Positions 8,501-16,933 of a stretch of 64,000 nucleotides of DNA are shown piece after piece. Origin of the DNA: Paenibacillus brasilensis (lineage in GTDB: Bacteria; Bacillota; Bacilli; Paenibacillales; Paenibacillaceae); contig NZ_CP045298.1 of the NCBI RefSeq assembly GCF_009363115.1, positions 2,618,501 to 2,682,500 of the forward strand. The letters are read 5' to 3'. Numbering within the stretch: the first letter of the stretch is position 1; the number at the start of each line of letters is the position of its first letter. Position numbers and translations under genes: made by a program. The notes under the pieces were generated by a model. That model was not told the DNA's origin and ran no database searches. It worked only from the letters and a program-made list of their open reading frames with translations.

Positions 8501-9040
8501 GGTTAGCGAGCCTTGCTGGATGTAAGGGAATGCCTGACTTTGCGGCTGATTTTGACGCGAGCAAACTGTGTAGCCTCTTTGTTCGTCATGGTAGACGGTA
8601 TGGTCAATATATTGAGACAAATAAGCTTCATTACTGCGTACAGCAGCGGTATCCGCAATCCCGATATCCTGACCGTACACGATATCTGCTTCAACATCAT
8701 CGCCCTGTAAAATTACATCCCAGAACCATACTCCAAGACTGCTTAGTGTGAAAGCTACCTGATAGCCTACACCAGCAGTGAAACCTTCCCAAATAATTTG
8801 CCGATCCGTCTGGCGGATTACTCCGGGTGAACGAACTCCAAGCAGGGGAGTGATAGTCACGCCGGATGGACGGCACAGTCTCAAGTACAGATTGTTCAGG
8901 GAGCCGTCGACTGAATTGGTCAGCAACTGGTTGATCATGGTTGAGCCGTGAGCGATTTTGTACACATCACCACTGCTCAAAAAGGTAAAGGACAGGTCGC
9001 CTGCCCGCAGCAGAATATTTTGATCCAGATTTGTAGTCAT
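5600..9040 (-). CDS. GH94 phosphorylase, probable 1,2-beta-oligoglucan phosphorylase
   Basis: The protein of 1146 residues has the GH94 layout: N-terminal beta-sandwich regions, then an alpha/alpha barrel from about residue 600 with WGTRDVCQGPVEY and the motif DWDD at residues 779-782, which should carry the general-acid aspartate of GH94. These enzymes use inorganic phosphate to split beta-glucosides into glucose 1-phosphate. The length and the neighbours (GH3, LacI, binding protein, two permeases) match the L. innocua Lin1839 locus, whose enzyme acts on beta-1,2-glucooligosaccharides. No signal peptide is present, so it is cytoplasmic. ATG at 9040 is chosen because GAGGTGG lies nine bases upstream; the GTG at 9058 would overlap it. 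Specificity is inference; cellobiose- or laminaribiose-type activity is the alternative. Confidence 0.82.
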   Translation of the reverse strand: MTTNLDQNILLRAGDLSFTFLSSGDVYKIAHGSTMINQLLTNSVDGSLNNLYLRLCRPSGVTITPLLGVRSPGVIRQTDRQIIWEGFTAGVGYQVAFTLSSLGVWFWDVILQGDDVEADIVYGQDIGIADTAAVRSNEAYLSQYIDHTVYHDEQRGYTVCSRQNQPQSQAFPYIQQGSLTRTVGYSTDGFQFFGLSYKETNEPEALHRDSLANEVYQYEFAYTALQSERVKLAGEARFTFYGLFQPNHPTAVTKPEYEELVTKAREEVAAILATASDPIIPVHAADDLQAGRVAPDQAIGEPLYTLDMTDAEVKQLFPKRQEEERDGNALLSFFTDSYEHVVLKSKELRVERSHGHILMGGHYTGDKEETITTTSYMYGVFNSQLVIGNTNFNKMITNARNALNIPKTSGQRIYVGIEGKYRLLTMPSLFEIGFNYVRWYYKTADDTLIITNHTNADTLEVRLHVRSASGKAYPFLVTQQLSMHMNEYELPFHMKREGDALLFRADSASPSAKAYPDLLYCMQVEGAPLQQVSDARALLQGAVCPDPSLVVLKLGDSSEWTCTVQGWLHGRSTGKDQARRKRHVSFEDERERYRQYFAELINGFHLTQGGQETSELFRVNAVAWWYTHNMLVHYSVPHGLEQYGGAAWGTRDVCQGPVEYFSAVQKYDEVRSILLTVFSHQYEDSGNWPQWFMFDNYTRVQQEESHGDIIVWPLKVLGDYLTATRDYSILEENVPYTHRHSFDFSKQTATLMEHAKKEIEYIRVNFLHDTHLSAYGDGDWDDTLQPANAQLKQYMASSWTVALTYQVISNFATALEEAPAGVVNEADTIAHDLHQMAEGIRKDFNRYMLESGIIPGFVYMEEPGQPKLMLHPSDTETGIHYRLLPMTRSMTSQLLTPEQALAHEQLIREQFLCPDGVRLMNRPAQYDGGVSSHFKRAEQAANFGREVGLQYVHAHIRFVEAMAKLGRKDDAWHSLKLINPVGIRMSVPNAEWRQSNAYFSSSDGKCNNRYEAQERFDELRAGAVPVKGGWRIYSSGPGIYMNQLISNVLGIRQSGEDLILDPVLPDDLDGLEFEFSFAGKPITFVYRLLQEHHSGEQGRAVLNGRPLESEPADGNRYRSGGMRIKRDTFEQALTDHDGVHRLEIVL

Positions 9041-9066
9041 CAAAGGGGTCCACCTCACTTTCCTGT

Positions 9067-11229
9067 TTATTTGACTAACCGAAATCGTCCTTCAGTAGTA
9101 TCTCGGCTGTTAGGTCCTGTAAAGACGGCAAATTCACCGCTGTCGCTGCCAAAGCTCAGGTCTGCATGATGATAGCGCAATTGAGGCTCGGTCAATGCAA
9201 ATTCCACTTCCCGGCTTTCGCCTGGGGCAAGCAGAACTTTGCGGAAATCCTTCAGTTCCTTCATCGGACGAACCGTATCTCCGCTGATGTCACGGACATA
9301 GAACTGAACGGTTTCTTCGACTGGACGAGTCCCTGTGTTTGTTACCCGCACCTTAACCGTCAGCTCCTGACCGGGTACAAGGGTTTCGCCGGATAGCTGT
9401 ACGCTGTCATAGGCTACTTTGGTGTAGCTCAGGCCATAGCCGAACGGGAATAAAGGTTCGTTCGGTACGTCCAGGTATTGGGACACGTAGCGTTCCTTTG
9501 TATTTGGATCTAGCTGAGGACGACCCGTATTAAAATGATTGTAATACACAGGTACTTGTCCGACCGATTGCGGGAAGGACATCGTCAGACGGCCCGTAGG
9601 CTCTGCATCGCCGTACAGCAAGTCGGCAATAGCTGCGCCGCCCTCGCCACCGGGGAACCAGGCCTCCAGTACGGCGTCTGCTTCTTCAATGACACCGTGC
9701 AGGTCCAATGGGCGACCATTGAAAAGGACGGCTACGATAGGCTTATTCAGCGTTTTCAGGCGCTTTACCAGCTCCAGCTGGGCTTGTGGCAGGCGAATAT
9801 TCGAACGACTGCCTGCTTCACCGCTCATATCCGAGCGCTCACCAAGCGCCAGCACGATAACCTCTGCTTGACTGGCGGCTTGCAGAGCTTCTGCATATTG
9901 CTCCTCGGTCATGTCTTCTATGGAGCAGCCTGTCGCTACTGTGAGCAGCGAGGAAGCTATTTTCGCTTGAAATCCGTCAACAACACGAATCGCTTCGTCC
10001 TGCGAGCCGCTCCAGGACCAAGAGCCGAGGATATCACCGCTCTGTGCAAACGGTCCGATCAACGCAATATGCTGACTGCGCTTCAATGGAAGAGCGGAAT
10101 CATTTTTGATCAGCACGCACGACTTGATCGCCAGCTCCTTGGCAACCGCACGGTGAGCATCGCAGAACACAACCTCACGTTCCCGCTCAGGGTCCGCGCC
10201 GCGCAGCGGATTGTCGAACAAGCCCAGCTTGTGCTTGAGCTTCAACACGCGCATCACCGCTTCATCGACGAGTGCTTCGTCCAGCTGTCCGCTGCGAACC
10301 AGCTCGGGGAGATGCCCGTTATAGCAGGAGGTCATCATTTCGATATCCACGCCTGCCAGCAATGCTTTCTGTGCTGCCTCGCGCTCATCCTCGGCGATGC
10401 CGTGGGGGATAAGCTCCTTGATAGCAGCCCAATCCGAGATGAGTACACCATCAAAGCCCCATTCGTCGCGGAGCAAATCGTGCATCAGGCGCTTATTGCC
10501 CGTTGCGGCCACGCCCTCTACGGTATTAAAGGATGTCATCACCATTTCGCAGCCTTCATCCAGCGCGGCTTTGTAGGAGGGGAGATAATACTCTCGCAGC
10601 TGCCATGCGGATAGATCGACAGTATTGTAATCCCGTCCGCCTTCACCTGCTCCATATGCGGCAAAATGCTTGACACACGCGGCTACCCGGTCCGTATCGT
10701 TCGTCAGATCCTTGCCCTGGAAGCCACGCACAAGCGCGCGGGCAAATTCGCTGTTAAGGTATGGATCTTCTCCTGTAGATTCCATGACACGGCCCCAGCG
10801 CGGGTCGCGCACCAAATCGACCATCGGTGCAAAAGTAACGTGTATCCCCGACACAGCTGCCTCTTTCGCAGCAATGGTAGCGCTCTCTTCTGTAAGTCGC
10901 ATATCCCATGAGCAACCCATAGCCAGTGGTATCGGAAAAATCGTTTTGAAGCCGTGTACAATGTCTGCCATAATTAGAAGTGGAATGCTCAGCCGATTCT
11001 TACTCAAATGGGCCTGCTGAACACGAATCACTTCCTTGGCTCCTGCGAGGCCAAGCACGGAACCGACGTTGTGGACGGTTTCCTCGGTGATACCAAGAGA
11101 AGCCATAGGCCCGGTAATTTGGCCTTCAGTTCCAGCATCTTCAAAAAAGGCGCCCACAAGCTGAAGCAACTGGTCGACTTTTTCTTCAAGCGTCATGCTT
11201 TGCAAATAGGAATTTAGGTGTTGTTCCAT
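9067..11229 (-). CDS. GH3 beta-glucosidase
   Basis: The 720-residue protein has the GH3 N-terminal TIM-barrel domain (conserved DPRWGRVMESTGEDPYL and AAYGAGEGGRDY), the nucleophile motif LISDW with Asp about residue 266, the second alpha/beta sandwich domain (VLALGERSDMSGEAGSR, likely holding the acid/base Glu), and a fibronectin type III-like C-terminal domain from about residue 600. There is no signal peptide, so it acts in the cytoplasm on imported oligosaccharides. ATG at 11229 (or 11232) follows GGAGG; an upstream ATG at 11307 lacks such a site. It heads the minus-strand operon, 26 bases before the GH94 gene. By synteny with L. innocua it may hydrolyse sophorose. Confidence 0.9.
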   Translation of the reverse strand: MEQHLNSYLQSMTLEEKVDQLLQLVGAFFEDAGTEGQITGPMASLGITEETVHNVGSVLGLAGAKEVIRVQQAHLSKNRLSIPLLIMADIVHGFKTIFPIPLAMGCSWDMRLTEESATIAAKEAAVSGIHVTFAPMVDLVRDPRWGRVMESTGEDPYLNSEFARALVRGFQGKDLTNDTDRVAACVKHFAAYGAGEGGRDYNTVDLSAWQLREYYLPSYKAALDEGCEMVMTSFNTVEGVAATGNKRLMHDLLRDEWGFDGVLISDWAAIKELIPHGIAEDEREAAQKALLAGVDIEMMTSCYNGHLPELVRSGQLDEALVDEAVMRVLKLKHKLGLFDNPLRGADPEREREVVFCDAHRAVAKELAIKSCVLIKNDSALPLKRSQHIALIGPFAQSGDILGSWSWSGSQDEAIRVVDGFQAKIASSLLTVATGCSIEDMTEEQYAEALQAASQAEVIVLALGERSDMSGEAGSRSNIRLPQAQLELVKRLKTLNKPIVAVLFNGRPLDLHGVIEEADAVLEAWFPGGEGGAAIADLLYGDAEPTGRLTMSFPQSVGQVPVYYNHFNTGRPQLDPNTKERYVSQYLDVPNEPLFPFGYGLSYTKVAYDSVQLSGETLVPGQELTVKVRVTNTGTRPVEETVQFYVRDISGDTVRPMKELKDFRKVLLAPGESREVEFALTEPQLRYHHADLSFGSDSGEFAVFTGPNSRDTTEGRFRLVK

Positions 11230-11365
11230 CATAATCCTCCGTAAGCTGCGTTGGTAGACAGCTTTCTTTTTCAGATTCATGAGATTTTTTGGCGAAAATG
11301 GTTTCATAAAAGTGCTGAACAGACTAATAGCTTAGTGTATATGCATAATATTCGGTTGTATTATT

Positions 11366-11383
11366 AATAGAAACGTTTCTATT
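11366..11383. promoter_or_regulatory. LacI-type operator for the GH3-GH94-LacI operon
   Basis: An 18-base perfect palindrome with arms AATAGAAAC and GTTTCTATT lies just downstream of the minus-strand -10 box at 11399-11404. The CG-centred GAAACGTTTC core is typical of LacI/GalR-family operators. Confidence 0.75.
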
Positions 11384-11398
11384 GTGGGATTCAGTTGG

Positions 11399-11427
11399 AT
11401 TATATACGCTTTCAATTCGAGAGTCAA
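11399..11427 (-). promoter_or_regulatory. Promoter of the GH3-GH94-LacI operon
   Basis: Read on the minus strand, TTGACT (11427-11422) and TATAAT (11404-11399) are 17 bases apart. This is a near-consensus sigma-A promoter. The leader to the GH3 start is about 160 bases. Confidence 0.75.
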
Positions 11428-11517
11428 ATCCACATTGGAGGTTGTCTTATGAGAAAAGCAACGTGTTTAAGATAAAATAAGGGCGCGATTTTAGCTGAAT
11501 AAAAAATAATATTCTTA

Positions 11518-11546
11518 TTGAATACGGTTTCAATTTGTTTTATAAT
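11518..11546 (+). promoter_or_regulatory. Promoter of the sugar transporter operon
   Basis: TTGAAT at 11518-11523 and TATAAT at 11541-11546 are separated by 17 bases. The LacI-type palindrome at 11551-11566 covers the expected transcription start, about 155 bases before the binding-protein ATG. Confidence 0.75.
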
Positions 11547-11550
11547 GACT

Positions 11551-11566
11551 ATCGAAACGTTTCTAT
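11551..11566. promoter_or_regulatory. LacI-type operator for the transporter operon
   Basis: GAAACGTTTC at 11554-11563, inside ATCGAAACGTTTCTAT, is the second copy of the operator core in this divergent region. The centres of the two operators are about 184 bases apart, so looping between them is possible. Confidence 0.75.
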
Positions 11567-11700
11567 TGATGAGTATGGTCCTTGGATTTTGGAACATTAT
11601 TGCTATAACGGTATGATGTAACCACTGCATGTACTTACTTCTATTTAATCCGTTATCATATTGCGTGATCGGTAAACCGGTCATCTCGGGAGGAATTCGT

Positions 11701-12954
11701 ATGATGAAAAGAACGTTGGGGATCATTTTGACAAGCACTTTGTTACTGGGAGGCGCACTGGCTGGCTGTTCTTCCAAGGATGAGTCATCTGGCAAGGACG
11801 CGAACGGAAAAACAACCATCACCCTGTGGGGTATGGGGGCAGAAGGAAAGCTGCTGCCTGAGATTGTGAAGGATTTTGAAAAAGGAAATCCCGATATTCA
11901 TGTAGAGGTGCAGGCACTGCCTTGGGATAACGCTCACGATAAGCTGCTGACGGCAGTTGCTTCCAAATCCGGTCCGGATGTGGTCCAGCTGGGCACATCA
12001 TGGGTTCCTGAGCTTGCGTCTGCGGGTGCATTGACGGACATCACCCCTTATATCAGCAAATACCCCGAGCTGGAATCGAAGAATTTCTTCCCGGGTGCTG
12101 TGGATACGACAAAATTTGAAGGAAAACCTGTAGGTGTTCCTTGGTATACCGAAACGAAAATTTTGTTCTACCGTTCAGATCTATTGAAGCAAGCCGGATA
12201 TAATGAAGCACCTAAAACGTGGGAAGAGCTTTCGGACGCTGCTCAAAAACTGGCAGCGCGTGGCAAAGGGAAATATGGTATTGCCATTAATGCGAAGGAG
12301 CAGTCTCTGGGCTTTATGTTCGCCCTCCAGAACGGCTCCAAGCTGATTGATGAGCAGGGCAATCCGCTATTTAACCAGCCACCGTTTGTAGAGGCTGTGA
12401 AGTATTTGAACACCTTTTTCCAAAATGGCTCTAATGCCCTCGATCTTGGGATAGATTCCGTTCAGGGATTGCAAGGTGATGGTATCGTTCCGATGTTTAT
12501 CAGCGGTCCTTTTATGATTAGAGAAATCAAGAGCAAAGCACCAGAGCTGGATGGCAAATGGAATGTAGCCGAGCTGCCGGGAAAAGTAAACAACCTGTCT
12601 GTTTTGGGCGGGTCGAACCTTTCGATTATGCAGTTTAGCAAGCACCCGGAGGAATCGGCCAAATTCCTGGCTTTCATGAGCAAACCGGAAACCCAGCTGA
12701 AATGGATGGAGCTGTCCAGTACCCTGCCTGCTGCTACCAAGTCATGGGACGATGCCAAGCTGAAGAGTGACCCGATGCTGCAAACGATTCGCAAACAGCT
12801 CGATCATTCCGCATCATTACCGCAACTGGCAGCATGGGAAGAGGTTTCGCAGCAGTTCATCAAGAGCTTCGAACGCATTTACCGTGGTCAAGCCGACGTG
12901 CAGAAGGAAATGGATGACTTTAATCAGCAAGCTGCAAGTATTATGAAAAAATAA
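11701..12954 (+). CDS. ABC transporter sugar-binding lipoprotein
   Basis: The 417-residue protein is a family 1 extracellular solute-binding protein. It has a lipoprotein signal peptide ending in the lipobox LAGC (Cys about residue 22), followed by a flexible polar linker and the binding-protein fold (TLWGMGAEGKLLPEIVKDFE, SGPDVVQLGTSWVPELA). ATG at 11701 follows GGGAGG with a seven-base gap; the in-frame region before it is part of the leader. The two downstream permeases complete the importer. By synteny with the L. innocua locus the ligand may be sophorooligosaccharides. No ATPase is encoded here, so a shared MsmX-like ATPase elsewhere must energise it. Confidence 0.92.
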   Translation: MMKRTLGIILTSTLLLGGALAGCSSKDESSGKDANGKTTITLWGMGAEGKLLPEIVKDFEKGNPDIHVEVQALPWDNAHDKLLTAVASKSGPDVVQLGTSWVPELASAGALTDITPYISKYPELESKNFFPGAVDTTKFEGKPVGVPWYTETKILFYRSDLLKQAGYNEAPKTWEELSDAAQKLAARGKGKYGIAINAKEQSLGFMFALQNGSKLIDEQGNPLFNQPPFVEAVKYLNTFFQNGSNALDLGIDSVQGLQGDGIVPMFISGPFMIREIKSKAPELDGKWNVAELPGKVNNLSVLGGSNLSIMQFSKHPEESAKFLAFMSKPETQLKWMELSSTLPAATKSWDDAKLKSDPMLQTIRKQLDHSASLPQLAAWEEVSQQFIKSFERIYRGQADVQKEMDDFNQQAASIMKK

Positions 12955-12990
12955 TGATCCGTATCCGTCATTGTCAAAGGGAGTGAAGGC

Positions 12991-13875
12991 ATGAAAGGAA
13001 GCTCGCAGAAGCTTGCGCCATACTTGTTTATCGGTCCCTCCATCATCCTGCTGGCGCTGTTTTCGCTGTTGCCGATTTTACTGGCGCTCGTGATCAGCTT
13101 TACCGATATGGATCTGTCAGGACTGGTTAATTATGATAGTATTCGCTTTACAGGACTGGAAAATTATAAGAATGTACTACTAGACCCTTCTTTTTTAAAG
13201 TCTATGGGTAATACCCTGTTCTTCGTCATTATCGGTGTTCCGTTGGTACTGATATTTTCCCTGAGCATTGCGATCCTGATTAATATGGGAAAATCACGTG
13301 CTTTCAAAATATTCCGCGTCGTGTTCTATCTGCCGTCCGTAACGAATGTGGTTGCGGTCGCGGTCGTTTGGAGCTATCTGTATAATCCAACGCTCGGATT
13401 ATTCAACTATGTGCTTGGCCTGGTGAATCTGGGCCCTGTTCCATGGTTGACCGATCCGACCGTGGCGAAAATTTCGCTGATTGTGCTGGCGGTTTGGCGG
13501 GGCATAGGCTTGAATATGATTATTTTTATTGCGGCCATTAAAGGGATTCCGGGCTCTTACTATGAGACAGCTCAGCTTGACGGAGCCAGCACATGGCAGC
13601 AAATTCGTTATATTACCCTTCCGCAGCTCCGTTACGCTATTTTCTTCGTGTCCATTACGACGATGATCGGCTGGCTGCAATTTTTCGAGGAACCGTTCGT
13701 CATGACCAAAGGGAAGCCGCTTGACGGCACACTGACAGCATCCCTGTTCATTTACAATAACGGCTTCCAATTTAGTAAATTCGGTTATGCCGCGGCGGGA
13801 TCGTTTATTCTGTTCTTTGCGATCATCGCGGTGACGCTGATTCAGTTCCGTTTGCAAAATAAAGCGGAGTCCTGA
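12991..13875 (+). CDS. ABC sugar permease, MalF/UgpA type
   Basis: The 294-residue protein has six membrane helices and the cytoplasmic EAA-like loop YYETAQLDGASTWQQIRYITLPQL near residue 190, which docks the ATPase. AGGGAGTG precedes the ATG. It lies 36 bases after the binding-protein gene and 12 bases before the second permease, in the same operon. Confidence 0.93.
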   Translation: MKGSSQKLAPYLFIGPSIILLALFSLLPILLALVISFTDMDLSGLVNYDSIRFTGLENYKNVLLDPSFLKSMGNTLFFVIIGVPLVLIFSLSIAILINMGKSRAFKIFRVVFYLPSVTNVVAVAVVWSYLYNPTLGLFNYVLGLVNLGPVPWLTDPTVAKISLIVLAVWRGIGLNMIIFIAAIKGIPGSYYETAQLDGASTWQQIRYITLPQLRYAIFFVSITTMIGWLQFFEEPFVMTKGKPLDGTLTASLFIYNNGFQFSKFGYAAAGSFILFFAIIAVTLIQFRLQNKAES

Positions 13876-13887
13876 TAGAGAGAGGTG

Positions 13888-14748
13888 ATGAACGTGAAAA
13901 CAGCTGTTCAGCAAGTCCGCGCCAATTCGGGCAGTGGTGAAAAAACATTTCAATGGTTCGTGGCGATTCTCCTGACCGTGGGAGGTCTGTTGATGGTGCT
14001 GCCTTTTGCGTGGATGATTTTATCCTCCTTTAAGACTGAAGGCGAGGTAACCAAGATTCCTCCGACCATTTGGCCAGAGCATTTCACATTGGAGAATTTT
14101 AAAATACTATTTGATAGCATGGCTTTTGGCACTTATTTGACCAATACGCTGGTGATTGTATTAGCTTCCTTTTTTGGATTATTCCTCAACGCCATGGCAG
14201 GCTACGGGTTTGCCAAATTCAAATTTAAGGGCAGAGGTTTTCTATTCTATCTGGTGCTGGCCACGATGATGATTCCAGGGCAGGTAACGATGATTCCGGT
14301 GTATTTGATTTTGAACCAGATGGGGTTGACCAATACGATGATGGGGATCGTCCTTCCTGGTTTGGTAGGAGCATTCGCCATCTTCCTGTTCCGGCAGTTC
14401 ATGTCGGATATTCCCGAAGAGTTGCTGGAGGCGACGCGTCTGGACGGAGCAGGCGAGTTCCGCACTTTTCTGCAAATTGTACTGCCGATCTCGACACCGA
14501 TCTTGGCAGTGCAGGCCATCCTGACCTTCATTGGTGGTTGGAACAGCTTTCTATGGCCGCTTATTATTGCGAACGATGAGAAGCTGTACACTTTGTCCGT
14601 CGGTCTGTCACTGCTCAAGGGACAGAACGAGAGTCAATTCGCGCTCCAGATGGCAGGCTCGACCTTTATGGTGCTACCGATCATGATTATCTTCATTGTT
14701 TTTCAAAAGTATATTATCGAGAATTATACAATTTCGGGTATTAAGTAG
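13888..14748 (+). CDS. ABC sugar permease, MalG/UgpE type
   Basis: The protein of about 286 residues has six membrane helices and the EAA loop EELLEATRLDGAGEFRTF near residue 185. It pairs with the preceding permease. The ribosome binding site is AGAGAGAGG; starts at 13888 (ATG) and 13894 (GTG) are both possible, differing by two residues. It closes the operon ahead of the terminator at 14758-14797. Confidence 0.92.
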   Translation: MNVKTAVQQVRANSGSGEKTFQWFVAILLTVGGLLMVLPFAWMILSSFKTEGEVTKIPPTIWPEHFTLENFKILFDSMAFGTYLTNTLVIVLASFFGLFLNAMAGYGFAKFKFKGRGFLFYLVLATMMIPGQVTMIPVYLILNQMGLTNTMMGIVLPGLVGAFAIFLFRQFMSDIPEELLEATRLDGAGEFRTFLQIVLPISTPILAVQAILTFIGGWNSFLWPLIIANDEKLYTLSVGLSLLKGQNESQFALQMAGSTFMVLPIMIIFIVFQKYIIENYTISGIK

Positions 14749-14757
14749 TAGTGTTTA

Positions 14758-14797
14758 GCGGCGGGGTTTCCCTTTTAATTGGGGGACTCCGCCGTTT
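14758..14797 (+). terminator. Terminator of the transporter operon
   Basis: A GC-rich stem (CGGCGGGG against CTCCGCCG) is followed by TTTTGTTGTTTT directly after the last permease gene. Confidence 0.75.
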
Positions 14798-14804
14798 TGT
14801 TGTT

Positions 14805-15100
14805 TTATCATAAAAAAAGAGTATGGCTTTTTCCAGTCCTGGCTCGTTCATTTTCAAAACCTCCCATTTGGATGGATCTATGTCTTTTGGAGGCAATATC
14901 CAGTTGACGAATCCTCCTTGTTCAAAGGATGCAGTTTGCTCATCCAGCTTTGGTAGTTCCAGAAAGTGTACTTCAATATCATCAATATGTGATATCCCCG
15001 TGCGGTCTTAGCATAGACATCAAAATGGTTGAGCTTCTTTTTGGATGACTGTTTCGGGGCTTCATAACATATCTTTAGGGTAAAAACGAACCTGGGATGT
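14805..15100 (-). pseudogene. Remnant of an Rpn-type PD-(D/E)XK transposase/nuclease
   Basis: Two minus-strand frames carry pieces of the Rpn (recombination-promoting nuclease) family. The upstream frame has LNHFDVYAKTARG, resembling the family's LDVRAKT core strand. After a frame change near 15000 a second frame reads DDIEVHFLELPKLDE and then PSKWEVLKMNEPGLEKAI, which match the conserved C-terminal IHFIELPKL and AMxEPxxKKA segments. The middle of the protein, with the catalytic D/E-x-Q strand, and most of the N-terminus are missing. This is a dead relic. It abuts the start of the sulfatase gene. Confidence 0.65.
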
Positions 15101-16870
15101 GTGTATATGAACAATAGCTCATTTTTACCCAGATTCCTTGAACGGCCCAATTTTCTTGTGCTCCTTGTGGATGAGGAACGGTATCCCGTGGTTTATGAAA
15201 ACCCGGAAATCAAAGAATGGAGCAGACAGAATCTTATTACACAAGGACTTTTGCGATCTCACGGACTGGAGTTTCACAGGCACTATATTGGAAGCGCTGC
15301 GTGTAGCCCTAGCAGGACAACCTTGTTCACAGGCCATTATCCCTCACTCCACGGTGTCACTCAGACAGATGGAGTTGCCAAGGAGGCATTCGACTCCGAT
15401 ATGTTCTGGCTGGATAGAAACACGGTGCCGACCATGGGAGATTATTTTCGCGCAGCTGGATACCAAACCTATTACAAAGGAAAATGGCATATATCCGACG
15501 AGGATATTATCATCCCGGGTACACACCAGGCGCTCCCTAGCTATCATCCGCTGACAGGGGAACCTGATAGAAAACGGGAAGACCTATATGAGCAAACTGA
15601 CCGCTTGGATAAATTCGGCTTTTCCGGGTGGATCGGTCCGGAGCCGCATGGGAGAAATCCGCGAAATTCCGGTTCCTCTGCCGCTTTCGGTTTAAGTGGG
15701 AGAGACGAGGTGTATGCTGCGGATACCGCCCAGCTTATCGAGGTCCTTGACCGTCAGAAGGAGTATGATAACTATGCCAAGCCCTGGTTGATCGTAGCTT
15801 CATTTGTGAACCCGCATGACATTGTTTTATACGGTGCGATTACTGCACAATTGCCCATGTTTCGGTTTGAGGTGGAACCAATGCCGGCAGTCACTCCTCC
15901 TCCGACAATCAACGAATGGCTGGACACCAAGCCACGCTGTCAGGCAAGCTATCGGGATATTTACCCTAAAGCGTTACAGCCCATTTTGGATCAGCCTTTT
16001 TACCACAAGCTATACTACCAATTGCAAAAAAATGCGGATCGACAAATGTTTAAGGTATTTGAAGCGCTGACCCGTTCTTCTTTTTACGATAATACAATTG
16101 TTATTTTTACATCTGATCATGGAGATTTGCTAGGCGCTCACGGCAGTCTTCATCAAAAATTTTACTCTGCCTACGAAGAGACTGTGCACGTGCCTTTGGT
16201 TATCCATAACAGGCATCTGTTTCCACAGTATAAAAGCGAGCATATCCTGACAAACCACGTGGATCTCCTGCCTACCATGCTTGGACTGGCGAATGTTGAC
16301 ATCACTGCAATCCAGAGCCGCCTGCAAAACAGCTTTACCGAAGCCCGGCCCTTGGTAGGGCGTGACCTTAGTCTTGTTATCCGAGGACAAAACCAAGGTG
16401 AAATAGCTGACCAGCCGATTTATTTTATGACCGATGATGATATTACCCGAGGCCAGCGGCAGATCAATGTACTGGGAGAGCCGTATCCGTCTGTTATTCA
16501 GCCCAATCATATCGAGACGGTCATTTCGCCCCTGCAAAGAGATGGCGTGCAAGAGCTGTGGAAGTTAAGCCGCTATTTTGACAGTACCCAATTCTGGAGC
16601 CAACCGGGAGTGCGGGATGTGACTATGCGACCCATGGGTGATCATACATGCGGACCATACTCTCAATGGGTTATACAGGTCAAAACACAACCGGCTTGTG
16701 ATGAATATGAATTGTATAACCTGACCATCGACCCTTTGGAAACATGTAACCTGGCCCATCCCGCCTTTGCAACGCAGCAAACCAGAAGTGTTCAGCAACA
16801 GATGATGCATTTGCTGGAGGAACAACGCAAACAAAAGCGTCTATACCCCGCTCAATCAGGCATGTGCTGA
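15101..16870 (+). CDS. Sulfatase-family hydrolase
   Basis: The 589-residue protein has the sulfatase signature C-S-P-S-R at residues 68-72 within a SAACSPSRTTLFTG block. Cys68 would be converted to formylglycine by an anaerobic-type or FGE maturase encoded elsewhere. Metal-binding segments are LLVDEER near residue 22, KGKWHI near 127 and TSDHGDLLGAHGSLHQK near 341. There is no signal peptide, so it is probably cytoplasmic. Phosphoric-ester hydrolases of the same fold are an alternative. The start is uncertain: GTG at 15101 and ATG at 15107 both lack a good ribosome binding site, and a transposase relic lies just upstream. Confidence 0.85.
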   Translation: MYMNNSSFLPRFLERPNFLVLLVDEERYPVVYENPEIKEWSRQNLITQGLLRSHGLEFHRHYIGSAACSPSRTTLFTGHYPSLHGVTQTDGVAKEAFDSDMFWLDRNTVPTMGDYFRAAGYQTYYKGKWHISDEDIIIPGTHQALPSYHPLTGEPDRKREDLYEQTDRLDKFGFSGWIGPEPHGRNPRNSGSSAAFGLSGRDEVYAADTAQLIEVLDRQKEYDNYAKPWLIVASFVNPHDIVLYGAITAQLPMFRFEVEPMPAVTPPPTINEWLDTKPRCQASYRDIYPKALQPILDQPFYHKLYYQLQKNADRQMFKVFEALTRSSFYDNTIVIFTSDHGDLLGAHGSLHQKFYSAYEETVHVPLVIHNRHLFPQYKSEHILTNHVDLLPTMLGLANVDITAIQSRLQNSFTEARPLVGRDLSLVIRGQNQGEIADQPIYFMTDDDITRGQRQINVLGEPYPSVIQPNHIETVISPLQRDGVQELWKLSRYFDSTQFWSQPGVRDVTMRPMGDHTCGPYSQWVIQVKTQPACDEYELYNLTIDPLETCNLAHPAFATQQTRSVQQQMMHLLEEQRKQKRLYPAQSGMC

Positions 16871-16877
16871 AAAACAC

Positions 16878-16915
16878 AGCGGAGCTTCTCTTTGAAAGAG
16901 AGGCTCCGCTTTTTT
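16878..16915. terminator. Strong terminator, probably bidirectional
   Basis: AGCGGAGC and GCTCCGCT form the stem, followed by TTTTTT, just after the sulfatase stop and just before the end of the convergent sigma-factor gene. Confidence 0.85.
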
Positions 16916-16933
16916 GGCTTCACATGGACATAT

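Noticed and set aside
9535..10614. 359-codon plus-strand frame opposite the GH3 gene
   Set aside because: It is antisense to an intact GH3 gene with all motifs, and its translation has no family features.
11424..11822. 132-codon minus-strand frame in the divergent sugar promoter region
   Set aside because: It covers both promoters and operators and runs into the binding-protein gene; it has no ribosome binding site.
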